Shown: positions 15,294-24,991, counted from the first letter of the stretch. The stretch is 64,000 nucleotides of DNA from Bacillus sp. OK048 (GCF_900103525.1 NZ_FNHN01000003.1:248001-312000), one strand, 5' to 3'. Made by a program: numbers and translations. Notes: generated by a model from the sequence alone, not told the origin.

Positions 15294-16178
15294 TCAATGA
15301 ATGTCCCGTTTCTTAAAACGACCGCCTCGAACTTCGGATATATCTGCGATTGCTAAAAAGGCAGAAGGATCTATTTCCTCAACAATTGTCGTCAGTTTCG
15401 ATTCCTCTAGTCGAGTGATGATACTAAAAATAACCTTTTTATCGTCTCCGGTATAAGCTCCTTGACCTTTAAGATATGTAACACCACGACCTAAGCGGGC
15501 ATTGACGGCATTGCCTATTTCTTCTGCTTCATCACTAATAATCCAGACCGATTTGGATTCTTCGAAGCCATCAACAACAGTATCAATTGCTTTCGCAGCG
15601 ATTACATAAGCTAACAAGGAGTACATGGCCCGATCCCAGCTAAAAACAAATCCTGCAGCACCTAAAATAAAGAGATTGATAAACATGATAATTTGACCTA
15701 CAGAAAATGGAACTTTTTTGGTAATCACCAGTGATAGTATTTCTGTTCCATCCAATGCACCACCACTACGGATGACAACTCCGACGCCTATTCCCAAGAT
15801 CATCCCGCCAAAAATCGTTGCAAGAAGGATATCATCGGTAAAAGCAGGTATTGGATGAAAGAGGGAAGTAAAAACAGATAAAACAATAATTCCATAAATA
15901 GTAGAAATAGCAAATGTTTTACCCATCTGTTTATAACCCAAGTAAACAAAAGGAAGGTTTAAAAGGAAGAGGAAGATACCAAGCTCTAAACCGGTTAAAT
16001 GAGAGAGCATAATCGATATACCTGTAATGCCTCCGTCAATTACTTTGTTTGGGACTAAAAATATTTCCAATCCGGTAGCCATTAATACGGCCCCTAAAGT
16101 AATAGAGAATCCTCGAAAGATTTTCTTACTTAGTGAAAGTTTTCGATGTTGTATCTTTCCATTTACTAATTCTGCCAC
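15294..16178 (-). CDS. YitT family membrane protein (DUF2179)
   Basis: The protein has about 294 residues. Five to six hydrophobic segments span residues 17-180, with the family motif VPNKVIDGGITGISIMLSHL and the loop RSGGALDGTEILSLVI. A C-terminal cytosolic DUF2179 domain (SKSVWIISDEAEEIGNAVN, then VEEIDPSAFLAIADISEVRGG) follows. YitT proteins are putative transporters of unknown substrate. GTG 16178 is chosen because AAGGTGTGG lies upstream; the frame continues to 16232 without a site. Confidence 0.88.
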   Translation of the reverse strand: MAELVNGKIQHRKLSLSKKIFRGFSITLGAVLMATGLEIFLVPNKVIDGGITGISIMLSHLTGLELGIFLFLLNLPFVYLGYKQMGKTFAISTIYGIIVLSVFTSLFHPIPAFTDDILLATIFGGMILGIGVGVVIRSGGALDGTEILSLVITKKVPFSVGQIIMFINLFILGAAGFVFSWDRAMYSLLAYVIAAKAIDTVVDGFEESKSVWIISDEAEEIGNAVNARLGRGVTYLKGQGAYTGDDKKVIFSIITRLEESKLTTIVEEIDPSAFLAIADISEVRGGRFKKRDIH

Positions 16179-16389
16179 AAAACCACACCTTATCAAAAGA
16201 TTATGTATACAACCCACTGAACTAATCAGCAACTACAATAAGTAGACTAGGTTATTATTACCATTCAACAATACAGACATAAGATTATTTTAACATTTTT
16301 AATTTTACCATTAAATCTATTAAAACATGTAATTTAGTACATATTTATTAAGAAAGTGGTATGGAAATACTTTTTGAACTTCAAATAAA

Positions 16390-16425
16390 ATGCTCTAGTC
16401 GACCAAAGACCAGAGCATCCTTTTT
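16390..16425 (-). terminator. Second hairpin downstream of pepF
   Basis: ATGCTCTAGTC pairs with GACCAGAGCAT with one mismatch. It is T-rich on both sides and is a probable back-up terminator. Confidence 0.55.
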
Positions 16426-16473
16426 ATAAATTCACTGTTCTCTACTCTTATGTTTTCTCTTTACATGATAGTT

Positions 16474-16513
16474 AAAAATGATGTCATGCTTTAGATTCGT
16501 AACATCATTTTTT
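16474..16513 (-). terminator. Terminator of pepF
   Basis: AAAAATGATGT pairs with ACATCATTTTT across a 17-base loop directly after the pepF stop. The minus strand ends in a T-run. Confidence 0.65.
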
Positions 16514-16517
16514 ACAA

Positions 16518-18305
16518 TTATATGGCCGCGAATTCCTCTACGAGTTCTCCAAACTTTTTGAGAGCATTTTCTATGGGTACAGGGGTAGTTAAATCTACAC
16601 CTGTCTTTTTCAATAATTCAAGCGGATAATCGCTGCAGCCGCTTTTTAAGAAATGTAAATATGATTGTAATGTTTCGTCATCCCCTTCGAGTATTTTAGT
16701 TGCTAGGTGGATGGCTGAAGCAAATCCAGTTGCGTATTTGTAGACATAAAACGGGCGATAAAAGTGGGGAATTCTTGACCAGCCGAATTTCACTTCATCA
16801 TCAAACATCACTACATCTCCATTATATTCTCGAAACAATCCTTCATAGGTTTGATTAAATGACTCAACGTTTAATGGTGTACCCTTTTCTGCCAGCCCAT
16901 GAGTAATTTTCTCAAATTCAGCGAACATGACTTGGGTAAAGAAAGTACCCTTAAATTGATCAATAAAATGATTTAATAAATGCTTTCGAACCTCGAGATT
17001 CTTTTCGTTATTCAACAAATAATTGATTAATAATATCTCATTAACGGTCGAAGCAACCTCTGCCACAAAAATGCTATAACGGGCAGTTATCTGCGGCTGA
17101 TGTTGTGAGCTTAATTTACTATGAACTCCATGGCCACATTCATGGGCAAGCGTAAATAAACTGTCCAAGTCATCTTGATGATTTAATAATATAAATGGGT
17201 GTACTCCGTATATCCCCAAATTATAGGCACCTGAACGTTTGCCTGGTGTCTCGCGGACATCAATATACATTAACTCTTTAAATTCTTTTAGAATGGATAT
17301 ATACTCTTCGCCAAGTGGTGACAATGCATTTATCATTATTTCATAAGCTTCCTCGTATGAAATTATCTGTTTCACACCATGTACCAATGGAACCGACATA
17401 TCATATTGCCGAAGTTCATCTAGCTGAAGCTTATGTTTACGTAGTTCAGAGTATCTGTGAAGAGGTGCGATATTTTCTTTTGTTGCACTAATCAGGTTCT
17501 CGTATACTTCCTTTGGCACCCTATCTCCGAATAGTGCTTTTTCTAATGCTGAAGGATATTTTCTAATCCTTGCTACAGTCACGTTATTTTTGATGGCTGC
17601 TGAAAGTGTACTCGCAATAGAATTCTTTAATTCAACATATGGCTGATAATACGCTTTATAGGCTTCCCTGCGTTTTTCGCGGTCTTCATCCTCAATTAAT
17701 TTTGAGTACATCCCTCTTGTTAACGGCAGCTTTTCACCGTTGTCATTTGTAACTTCGCCAAACTTAATATCCGCATTATTGATCATTCCAAAAGTTGTAC
17801 TTGGTGCTGACAAAGCTTCCCCTAATTGTGATAGCACTTCTTCCTGTTCTTTACTTAGCACATGTTCTTTGTAGCGGAAGGCTTCGAATAGATCTTCCTC
17901 AAAATACTTTAGCCCCTCTTCTTCCTCTATAAAGCTACTTAAGGTTTCCTTATCTAGATCTAATAAATATGGCATGAAAAAGGAAGTTGCGGCACTTACC
18001 TTGACACTTAGTCCTTTAGCACGGTCTAATAAGGATTGTGATTTGGCATCTCTCGTATCTTCGTCAACCTTCAACATACTGTAGGCATAGATATGGTTAA
18101 ATTTATAAGATAATTCTTCTCTTAGTATTAAGTATTGATAAAGACTCGTACCATCATGTATAGCTCCATCAAATTTCTTTAACTTGGCTGCTATTTCCTC
18201 AACAAGCTGAAGGTCATTCTCCCACATGGTTAGATCAGAATATATGTCTGCAAGATTCCATTTTTCGTTTCCAGGTACTTCAGTTCTAGAAGTGTAGACT
18301 TTCAT
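16518..18305 (-). CDS. pepF: Oligoendopeptidase F (M3B metallopeptidase)
   Basis: The protein has 595 residues, the usual length for PepF. The zinc motif HECGH (in LAHECGHGVHSKLSSQ) sits near residue 385, and the third zinc ligand Glu lies in the following YSIFVAEVASTVNE helix. The C-terminal FYVYKYATGFASA motif is also typical. It cleaves short peptides in the cytosol; no signal peptide is present. It stands alone between two intergenic regions. The start follows AAGGAGGG. Confidence 0.95.
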   Translation of the reverse strand: MKVYTSRTEVPGNEKWNLADIYSDLTMWENDLQLVEEIAAKLKKFDGAIHDGTSLYQYLILREELSYKFNHIYAYSMLKVDEDTRDAKSQSLLDRAKGLSVKVSAATSFFMPYLLDLDKETLSSFIEEEEGLKYFEEDLFEAFRYKEHVLSKEQEEVLSQLGEALSAPSTTFGMINNADIKFGEVTNDNGEKLPLTRGMYSKLIEDEDREKRREAYKAYYQPYVELKNSIASTLSAAIKNNVTVARIRKYPSALEKALFGDRVPKEVYENLISATKENIAPLHRYSELRKHKLQLDELRQYDMSVPLVHGVKQIISYEEAYEIMINALSPLGEEYISILKEFKELMYIDVRETPGKRSGAYNLGIYGVHPFILLNHQDDLDSLFTLAHECGHGVHSKLSSQHQPQITARYSIFVAEVASTVNEILLINYLLNNEKNLEVRKHLLNHFIDQFKGTFFTQVMFAEFEKITHGLAEKGTPLNVESFNQTYEGLFREYNGDVVMFDDEVKFGWSRIPHFYRPFYVYKYATGFASAIHLATKILEGDDETLQSYLHFLKSGCSDYPLELLKKTGVDLTTPVPIENALKKFGELVEEFAAI

Positions 18306-18392
18306 TAAGAACCCTCCTTTTTAGAATCGTAAAAAAAAACATCTTTCCTACATATATTTTCCAACAAATTAGCACTAAGTGCAAATATGAAA

Positions 18393-18682
18393 TGCGCAAG
18401 CGCCCTGGTCAGCGGCGTATGGCCTCCTCGAAAAAGCTAACGCTTTTTCTTCGTGCGAAGTTTATGCTGCCGGAGCGTTCCTTGTGGAGCGCTCCAACCG
18501 AGATAAAGGAAACACGAAGAGCCAAGCCACTACTTGAATTACTTCTTTGTAGCTTTGCGACGAGCTGAACATCCGCTACTTTGAATATGCTTTGGCGCAG
18601 GAGCAGGTTTGGCGATTCGATGTTGACTTATCGTAGGGCGGAGAGCGAAGGACACTAGCCGCTAAGGCGCTGGAGCTGGACA
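18393..18682. repeat. Dispersed Bacillaceae-type repeat element, about 290 bp
   Basis: It begins TGCGCAAGCGCCCTGGTCAGC and ends AAGGCGCTGGAGCTGGACA. These end sequences are familiar from a repeat scattered through many Bacillaceae genomes. The element is much richer in G+C than its surroundings, contains several short hairpins (for example AAAAAGCTAACGCTTTTTC and GGAGCGTTCC ... GGAGCGCTCC) and no ORF. It fills the gap between ltaS (downstream end) and pepF. Recognition is from memory of these ends, not a search. Confidence 0.75.
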
Positions 18683-18713
18683 GTAAACTAAGTTCAAAAA
18701 CTTATACATTTTC

Positions 18714-18750
18714 TTTAAAAAAGCCGCCTCAGGAATTTTTCCTAGGCGGC
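18714..18750 (-). terminator. Terminator of ltaS
   Basis: GCCGCCTCAGGA pairs with TCCTAGGCGGC (one bulge), followed on the minus strand by a run of T. Confidence 0.85.
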
Positions 18751-18763
18751 CAATCTTTATTTA

Positions 18764-20722
18764 TTATTTTACAACAGTTTCTTCACCATTTTGAGATGGA
18801 TTGTAGTTATATTGTGTTCGGTCAATAGGTGTAAAGTTTTCAGGTGTATAGAACCGTAATAAATCACCGTTAACTACTTTATCAGAAAGTGCTAATTTAT
18901 TTTCTACGATATTCTGGAGATTAACTGCCTCTTCCATCCTATTTTCTTCAATTAACAATCCTGTTGTGGAGTCGTAAAACTTGCCATCTACAAATGATAT
19001 GGACGGACTCATAAAGCTGCCATCACGGAAAGGAACAAGATCATCATGCTGTTCAGATAAAAGGTCTGTACCGAACTGAACATAATCTTTTGTATCTGTT
19101 CCTAACAAGTGAAGCAAGGTCGGAAGAATATCAATTTGTCCGCCATATTCATGGTTAACGCCACCTTCCATTCCCGGTACACGGATAAAGAATGGCACAC
19201 GTTGTAAACCAGCACTATCAAAATTTGTAATTTCTTTACCAAGTACTTGTTCCATAGCTTTATTATGATTTTTTGAAATTCCATAATGGTCACCGTACAT
19301 GATTATTATGGAATTATCATATAACCCTGATTCTTTCAGATAATCAAAGAATTGTTTTAAAGCTTCGTCCGCATAACGAGCTGTTTGGAAGTACGTATCA
19401 ACCGATTTGTCACCTGTTGTATGAGGTGCAATCGTTGCTTCTTCTTCAGCAAGCGGATAAGGGTAGTGATTTGAAACAGTAATAAACTTTGTATAAAATG
19501 GCTGAGGTAATGATTCCAGCATAGGAATGGATTCCTCAAAGAACGGCTTATCCATAAGCCCATACTCGGCTAAATCTTCTGGATTCATATTATAGAAATT
19601 TTCATCAAAAAAGTGATTATATCCAAAAGATTTATAAATTTCATTTCGATTCCAGAAACTACCTGAGTTTCCGTGGAACACAGCAGAAGTATAGCCCTGT
19701 TGACCTAAAATCGCTGGTGCTGCTTGATAGGTATTTAATCCTTTTGTTGTAAAAGCTGAACCTTGTGGTATTCCATATAAAGAATTCTCAAGAATAAATT
19801 CAGCATCTGCCGTTTTACCTTGAGCAGTCTGATGGAAGAAGTTATCAAAGTAAAGTGTATTTTGATCCTTTGTTAAAGAATTTAGAAACGGTGTTACTTC
19901 TTCTCCATTCAACTTGTAATCAATAAGAAAGTTTTGCATGGATTCAAGATGTAAATAAATCACATTCATCCCTTTTCCAATACCAAAGTATGCTGGGTTA
20001 GGTTCTGCATAGTTAGATTTTGTATAGTTAATGACTTCTGTCATATCGTCGCTATTGGCCATAACTCTTTGTGCCGAAGCCTTTGTGCTTTTTACTGCAT
20101 CATAAATCGTATAATTGTACATACCTAAATACTTCACAATATAATTACGGTCAAATCCTCTTGTTAACAATTGAGGGCGGTCTGTTTCAGCTAGTCCTAA
20201 ATTTACACTTGAAATAGCTAATGATAATGAGAATAACGCTACTACTTTTCTACGGTTCATATCTTTAATCTCAATTTTTACAAAGCGGAAAGCTAGTAAG
20301 GTAATTAACAGGATGATATCCATAAAAAATAGGAAATCATATGGTCTCAATAGTGTTACAACACTGCCGCTTACATCTCCAAAGTTTTGCGTCTGCGTTA
20401 ATGTCGGCAAAGTTATAAAGTCATTAAAGAATCTGTAATACACAACATTGGCAAATAAAAGGAATGATAAAAAGAAATCAATCACGAGCAGCGCAATATA
20501 TTTCTTCCGTCCTTTAAAGAAAAAAGCAAGACCTAAAAATAATAAAGATGATCCTAACGGATTAATAAATAATAGGAATTTTTGTAAAGGATTTTCAATT
20601 CCTAAATTAAATTGAGTTAATTGAGCTATATACGTTTTCATCCAAAGGAAGAATACAGCCAAAAAGAAAAAGCCAATATATTTATTTAAAATACCCTGAC
20701 CCTTAAGTGTTAATTTATTCAT
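18764..20722 (-). CDS. ltaS: Lipoteichoic acid synthase-type glycerol phosphotransferase
   Basis: The protein has 652 residues. Five N-terminal membrane segments (residues about 12-190) are followed by an extracellular sulfatase-fold domain. The catalytic threonine lies in AQGKTADAEF near residue 300, metal ligands in YGDHYGISKNHN, and a signal-peptidase-like site precedes AETDRPQLLTRGFDRNYIVK. It polymerises glycerol phosphate from phosphatidylglycerol onto the lipid anchor of LTA. Bacillus has several paralogues (LtaS, YfnI, YqgS, YvgJ), so the exact one is not decided. ATG 20722 follows AGGAAGGTG; a GTG three codons upstream overlaps it. Confidence 0.92.
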   Translation of the reverse strand: MNKLTLKGQGILNKYIGFFFLAVFFLWMKTYIAQLTQFNLGIENPLQKFLLFINPLGSSLLFLGLAFFFKGRKKYIALLVIDFFLSFLLFANVVYYRFFNDFITLPTLTQTQNFGDVSGSVVTLLRPYDFLFFMDIILLITLLAFRFVKIEIKDMNRRKVVALFSLSLAISSVNLGLAETDRPQLLTRGFDRNYIVKYLGMYNYTIYDAVKSTKASAQRVMANSDDMTEVINYTKSNYAEPNPAYFGIGKGMNVIYLHLESMQNFLIDYKLNGEEVTPFLNSLTKDQNTLYFDNFFHQTAQGKTADAEFILENSLYGIPQGSAFTTKGLNTYQAAPAILGQQGYTSAVFHGNSGSFWNRNEIYKSFGYNHFFDENFYNMNPEDLAEYGLMDKPFFEESIPMLESLPQPFYTKFITVSNHYPYPLAEEEATIAPHTTGDKSVDTYFQTARYADEALKQFFDYLKESGLYDNSIIIMYGDHYGISKNHNKAMEQVLGKEITNFDSAGLQRVPFFIRVPGMEGGVNHEYGGQIDILPTLLHLLGTDTKDYVQFGTDLLSEQHDDLVPFRDGSFMSPSISFVDGKFYDSTTGLLIEENRMEEAVNLQNIVENKLALSDKVVNGDLLRFYTPENFTPIDRTQYNYNPSQNGEETVVK

Positions 20723-21111
20723 TTTTTGCACCTTCCTTAAAGCGAATAATTCTTATTTAAATTGAATTCATTTTAGTGGTTATTAATCTATTATTTATTT
20801 TAACAGTTAAGTATTAAAAATCTATGAACAAAAGATGAACACAAAAATAATAAAATAATGCAGCACAAGAACAATATTATACGGACTTTTTTCAAAATGT
20901 CAACTTTACTCTTTCTAAAGTAAGTAACTGGCATTCTTTAATAGCAAAATGACAAGTGCAACTCACACGTCATTTTGCTATGTATGAACTAAACCTAAGT
21001 AACCTCTACCCAAAGAGTGAATTAATTCCCTTTTTGTAGAACACCAGTGGATTCTAAGGTTACGTTGTTTAATAAGTCGCTAATCATATTAGCCCATCTA
21101 CATCGACCACC
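20723..21111. other. Intergenic region ltaS/acetyltransferase
   Basis: This is 390 bp without a gene. It contains the promoter side of ltaS, which I could not resolve, and one perfect hairpin at 20941-20981. Confidence 0.5.
20941..20981. terminator. Probable terminator of the Eis-like gene
   Basis: ATAGCAAAATGAC and GTCATTTTGCTAT are perfectly complementary (13 bp) across a 15-base loop. It lies 130 bp downstream of the acetyltransferase stop. Confidence 0.6.
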
Positions 21112-22323
21112 TCAAAAGTAATCCGAAAAGTAAGGTGTCTGCCTCTCAATTATTTTTTCTAATAGCTCCACTGTCTTTCCATCACTTTTCAGTCTTGAGA
21201 TGGAAGCTAAATAGGCCGGTCTTTTGTAACTTAGTAACATGGTAGTTAATGTCTGAATATCTAAAGAAAAATCTGGTTGATCTTTACTTTGAAATAACTC
21301 CCCATGACCATCAGCAGATACATACAGCTTAAATATCCCCTGATTCCACTCCAGCATCGGGTCTTCAAGTTTAAACGATAATTGTATTTCCGTACCTGTT
21401 GCTTTAAATGGAAATTGTGAAATAAACTGCTTGGCATCGACAATCCGTGCCATAAAATAAGGAGAGATGGTTTCTTTTATATCTCCATCCTCCAGCCAAA
21501 AGGCTAAGGGTTCATTCATAAAAATATTACCTACAACCTTTGAAACCATAGAAAAATGAGCACCTATGAAATTCCATAGACCAATTCGTGCCTCCTGATC
21601 TATATAGATCATTTCTTTAATATGAAGCACATCTTCTGAAATCCAATACAATAAATATCCATTTGCCTCGTGAGTCTCATCATAATACACAGCTGCTGTT
21701 AATTCATCTACATCCCATCGCCAATACTCATCCCAAGCTAAATCATTTCGAATCATAGCGGCATGCATTTTACTTGAAAATAGTTGATAAACCGTTCTAA
21801 CATCTAGGTGCTCAATATACAATCTTTCCACATATCCAGGGACTTTCTTTAACTTTGGCAGCTGGACGTCCTTCACTTCAAAGGTCATCTTATCCGATAT
21901 AATCTCCCATCCTCTTCGGTGATAATAAGGAATAGAATAGGGAAATAAATAGGAAATCGATTGTTTTCGCTGCTTCATATCTGCAAGTGCTTGCCCCATC
22001 AATTTATACATAAGTCCCATATTAGCGTATTCTGGATATGTTCCAACACCTGTCAGCCCTCCCATCTCGAATGTTCGTCCAAAAATATTTACATTAAAAG
22101 GATAAACAGCTAATTGTGATACCAATTTTTCTCCATCAAACCACCCTAACACATCCGCCTGATCCAAAACCGGCTTTTTAGCCAAAGCAATTTCGCGTTC
22201 TTCCCACCCTACCATCTGTAAATCCTTTTTTGTTACTTGAAACACATACCTTAATAACTGGTTAAACTGCTGAAAATGCTTCGTCTCCACATTCCCCATC
22301 TTGAGCCTGTCTATTCGACTCAT
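21112..22323 (-). CDS. Eis-like GNAT N-acetyltransferase
   Basis: The protein has 403 residues, the length of Eis-type proteins. It has an N-terminal GNAT domain (VSQLAVYPFNVNIFGRTFEM, then acetyl-CoA loop region EYANMGLMYKLMGQALADM), a second GNAT-like domain, and a C-terminal SCP2-like sterol-carrier fold (FKLYVSADGHGELFQ ... DFSLDIQTLTTMLLSYKRP). Eis proteins acetylate amines, including aminoglycosides in some species; the natural substrate here is unknown. ATG 22323 follows GGAGGTAAT. Confidence 0.88.
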   Translation of the reverse strand: MSRIDRLKMGNVETKHFQQFNQLLRYVFQVTKKDLQMVGWEEREIALAKKPVLDQADVLGWFDGEKLVSQLAVYPFNVNIFGRTFEMGGLTGVGTYPEYANMGLMYKLMGQALADMKQRKQSISYLFPYSIPYYHRRGWEIISDKMTFEVKDVQLPKLKKVPGYVERLYIEHLDVRTVYQLFSSKMHAAMIRNDLAWDEYWRWDVDELTAAVYYDETHEANGYLLYWISEDVLHIKEMIYIDQEARIGLWNFIGAHFSMVSKVVGNIFMNEPLAFWLEDGDIKETISPYFMARIVDAKQFISQFPFKATGTEIQLSFKLEDPMLEWNQGIFKLYVSADGHGELFQSKDQPDFSLDIQTLTTMLLSYKRPAYLASISRLKSDGKTVELLEKIIERQTPYFSDYF

Positions 22324-22544
22324 TCTGATTACCTCCACAAAATCGCTTAATAGTTCTAACTATATTGTTTGCTTCACACTGGATAAGAATTCCCATTAAA
22401 AATGAAGTTGCCCATCTATAGAAGCCACTTTACCTTTTATATCGTTATCAATCTTATTTTATATAATCATAAAACCGACTTGACACATCGGAATTATTTG
22501 CATATTCTAATATTACAGAATAATTATATTGCCCATTTGACAGC

Positions 22545-22578
22545 AAAAGGCACCTCTCACTAGCGAGAAGGTGCTTTT
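22545..22578. terminator. Hairpin upstream of the carboxylesterase gene
   Basis: GGCACCTCTC / GAGAAGGTGC with T-run on the plus strand and A-run on its left. It stands 38 bp before the carboxylesterase start, so it may end transcription entering from the left or act as a leader hairpin. Confidence 0.5.
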
Positions 22579-22615
22579 ATAATAATTACATGTGGATGAG
22601 AGGAGTTATTTTATC

Positions 22616-23404
22616 ATGGTTGAACAATACCCGTTATTGCAAGGAGCTGACTCTTTTTTCTTTAAAGGAAACCAAATTGGAATTTTAATCTCTCACGGAT
22701 TTGTTGGTACTCCACAGAGTGTTAGATTTTTAGGTGAATACCTTGCATCGAAAGGATACACCGTCTACGGAGTTAGATTAAAAGGACATGGTACACATTA
22801 TGAAGATATGGAGAGGTGCAGCTACCAAGATTGGATTCAAAGTTTAGAAGATAGTTATTCTTTTCTTCAACAACAATGCCGTGAAATCTTCATTATCGGA
22901 CAATCAATGGGTGGTACATTAACGCTGAATTTAGCTTATAAATTCAAAAATATTAAAGGAATTATGTTAATCAATGCTGCAATCAACTCCATTCCTCCTA
23001 TGGAAGGGTATAAAAATAAACAAATTCTCCGTTTTGTTCCTGAAGGAGCACCTGATATAAAAGCTAAAAATATTCATGAAATTACTTATACAAAAGCACC
23101 TGTACGGTCCATTCGTCAGTTATTTGCCTTAATGGAGCAAACGAGAGATAAACTTCCAGCTATTACTTGCCCAGTATTGGCATTTAAATCAGAAGAAGAC
23201 CACGTAGTAACTCCAGACAATACTGATTTTATAATGTCTAAGATTCAATCCGGAATAAAAAAAGTAGTTCCGTTATATAATTCTTTTCATGTTGCATCCA
23301 TGGACAATGATAAGGAGTTAATAGGTGAACAATGCAGCCTATTTATTAATAAACTCGCTAATTCTGTTTATAATACTTCGAGTATAAAAGAACCTCGCCA
23401 TTAA
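22616..23404 (+). CDS. Carboxylesterase (alpha/beta hydrolase, Est30-like)
   Basis: The protein has 262 residues. The oxyanion-hole region is ISHGFVGTPQS, the nucleophile lies in GQSMGG (about residue 100), the acid is probably Asp in SEEDHVVTP, and the catalytic His is in YNSFHVASMD. The fold and length match Bacillus Est30/YvaK carboxylesterases. The C-terminal 15 residues extend beyond the family. ATG 22616 follows AGGAG; the frame is open to 22592. Confidence 0.85.
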   Translation: MVEQYPLLQGADSFFFKGNQIGILISHGFVGTPQSVRFLGEYLASKGYTVYGVRLKGHGTHYEDMERCSYQDWIQSLEDSYSFLQQQCREIFIIGQSMGGTLTLNLAYKFKNIKGIMLINAAINSIPPMEGYKNKQILRFVPEGAPDIKAKNIHEITYTKAPVRSIRQLFALMEQTRDKLPAITCPVLAFKSEEDHVVTPDNTDFIMSKIQSGIKKVVPLYNSFHVASMDNDKELIGEQCSLFINKLANSVYNTSSIKEPRH

Positions 23405-23426
23405 ATAAAACGGCGAGGTTCTTTTA
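23390..23426. terminator. Bidirectional terminator between convergent genes
   Basis: GAACCTCGCC pairs with GGCGAGGTTC with A- and T-runs on both sides. It overlaps the end of the carboxylesterase gene and serves the dehydrogenase gene at 23436 too. Confidence 0.9.
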
Positions 23427-23435
23427 TGTATTCCC

Positions 23436-24401
23436 TTATTTTCTATTTATCAAGTTAGGCGGAATATCCCCCTGTAACCCGGTCACTAAGTTTGTTGCTG
23501 CTGTCATTGCCATTTTAAATCGTGTTTCATATGTTGCAGAGCCAATATGGGGCAGCGTAACAACATTACTCATAGTAAGCAATGGGTTGTCCATATTTAC
23601 TGGTTCTTGAACAAAGACATCGAGTCCTGCACCATATATTTGGCCTTTTTGAAGTGCATAGATCAAGGCTTCTTCATCCACGGTTTTCCCTCTTGATGCA
23701 TTAATAAATATTGCAGTGTCTTTCATGAGCTCGAATTCTCTTTTCCCTATTAAATTTATCGTTTCAGGAGTTAAAGGTGTCATTAAGCACACAAAATCAG
23801 ACTTTTTTAATAATTCCTCGAGTGAACAGTATGTAGCTCCATACTTTTGTTCTGCCTCACTATTCCGTGAACGGTTATGATATAAAATTTCCATATCAAA
23901 GCCATAATGGGCTCTTTTAGCCACTGCTGACCCAATTCCTCCCATACCAATAATTCCTAGTACTTTATGATGGACATCGACTCCGAACCATTTTTCCCCA
24001 AGTCCGGATTTCCACTGGCCTGTTTTAACCCATTGATCTAATTCTGGCATTCTTCTAGCCGTGGCAAGAATTAATCCCATAATCGTATCTGCAACCGTGT
24101 CATTTAGAACATCTGGAGTATTGGTGGCCATGATTCCCCTCTCTGCCAAAGCCGTTAAATCTAGATTGTCGTAACCAACAGCAATATTGCAGACAATTTT
24201 CAACTGTGGTGCTTGCTCTAAAAATTTATGATCTACCTTCAAACCAGATCCGATTAATCCTGAAGCATCCTTCAGCTCTTCAAGAAACAGAGGATAGTTT
24301 TGCGAATCAAGTTTCTCAAAATAAATAACTTCGCAGGTTTCTTCAATAAGTTCTAGTACTTTTTTATCCACTTTTTTATAAACAATAATTTTCGGCTTCA
24401 T
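23436..24401 (-). CDS. D-isomer 2-hydroxyacid dehydrogenase (glyoxylate/hydroxypyruvate reductase type)
   Basis: The protein has 321 residues. The Rossmann motif is GIIGMGGIGSAVAKRA near residue 150. Catalytic elements are Arg in INASRGKTVDEEAL, Glu in VFVQEP and His in LPHIGSAT. It reduces 2-keto acids with NAD(P)H. The substrate is not certain; GhrB-type glyoxylate reductases are the closest pattern. The start has a weak GGGGTAAAG site. Confidence 0.88.
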   Translation of the reverse strand: MKPKIIVYKKVDKKVLELIEETCEVIYFEKLDSQNYPLFLEELKDASGLIGSGLKVDHKFLEQAPQLKIVCNIAVGYDNLDLTALAERGIMATNTPDVLNDTVADTIMGLILATARRMPELDQWVKTGQWKSGLGEKWFGVDVHHKVLGIIGMGGIGSAVAKRAHYGFDMEILYHNRSRNSEAEQKYGATYCSLEELLKKSDFVCLMTPLTPETINLIGKREFELMKDTAIFINASRGKTVDEEALIYALQKGQIYGAGLDVFVQEPVNMDNPLLTMSNVVTLPHIGSATYETRFKMAMTAATNLVTGLQGDIPPNLINRK

Positions 24402-24528
24402 TGTCTTTACCCCATTTCCTAACTTTTAACTCCCTTCATTATATAGGAAAAAAAATCAAAAGAAATCAAAGTAGTAGGAATTTCATCATTCAGCAAATCC
24501 AAAATCATCTAACATTTCAGGCAAAAAA

Positions 24529-24557
24529 TTGAATGTGACATAATGCCATGCTATAAT
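24529..24557 (+). promoter_or_regulatory. SigA-type promoter for the 24589/24645 unit
   Basis: TTGAAT (24529-24534), 17 bp, TATAAT (24552-24557) with an extended -10 TG one base before. The spacing is ideal. Confidence 0.6.
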
Positions 24558-24588
24558 TATATTATGTAACATGAATGAGGTGTAAAAT

Positions 24589-24624
24589 TTGAATGATATT
24601 GAATCTTTAACATACATTTATTAA
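24589..24624 (+). CDS. Possible 11-residue leader peptide
   Basis: TTG followed by ten codons and TAA encodes MNDIESLTYIY. It lies between the promoter and the membrane protein gene and has a strong GAGGTG site seven bases before the TTG. It ends 20 bp before the next start. It may be a regulatory leader or just a short translated spacer. Confidence 0.35.
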   Translation: MNDIESLTYIY

Positions 24625-24644
24625 GGGTAAGGGAGGTTCTAACT

Positions 24645-24953
24645 GTGGGTATTGGGTTAGTAATTATTTTGTTAACGTATATGTTACTATTAGTTATGTC
24701 CTATCAGATTTTTATTTTCATAAATGAAAAAGATGAAAAACGTGGCAGTTTGATTATTATCAAATCATATAAACATGCCTATTCTATCCTACTTTTCGGA
24801 ATTCTTATCGTAATTACTTTGATTAAACTTCCTCATATCACTGTTGATAATCAAACCATCAGCTACCTAATTCTTTCAAGTAAGTTTGTTTCTGTACTGA
24901 CCCTAGCTGGGAGTATCTTTTACCTAAATAAAAAAATTAAGCTTAATAACTAA
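24645..24953 (+). CDS. Small membrane protein, 102 aa
   Basis: Three hydrophobic segments (GLVIILLTYMLLLVMSYQIF, ILLFGILIVITLI, and ILSSKFVSVLTLAGSIFYL) are followed by a basic tail. The GTG start follows AAGGGAGG eight bases upstream. No family is recognised. Confidence 0.65.
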   Translation: MGIGLVIILLTYMLLLVMSYQIFIFINEKDEKRGSLIIIKSYKHAYSILLFGILIVITLIKLPHITVDNQTISYLILSSKFVSVLTLAGSIFYLNKKIKLNN

Positions 24954-24991
24954 AGGCACCGAATCGGCGCCATTTTGTTTGATTTCAGCCT

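Larger units (their letters stand above)
16179..16517. other. Intergenic region yitT-like/pepF
   Basis: It holds the promoter side of the YitT-type gene and two hairpins downstream of pepF (16474-16513 and 16390-16425). No gene is seen. Confidence 0.5.
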
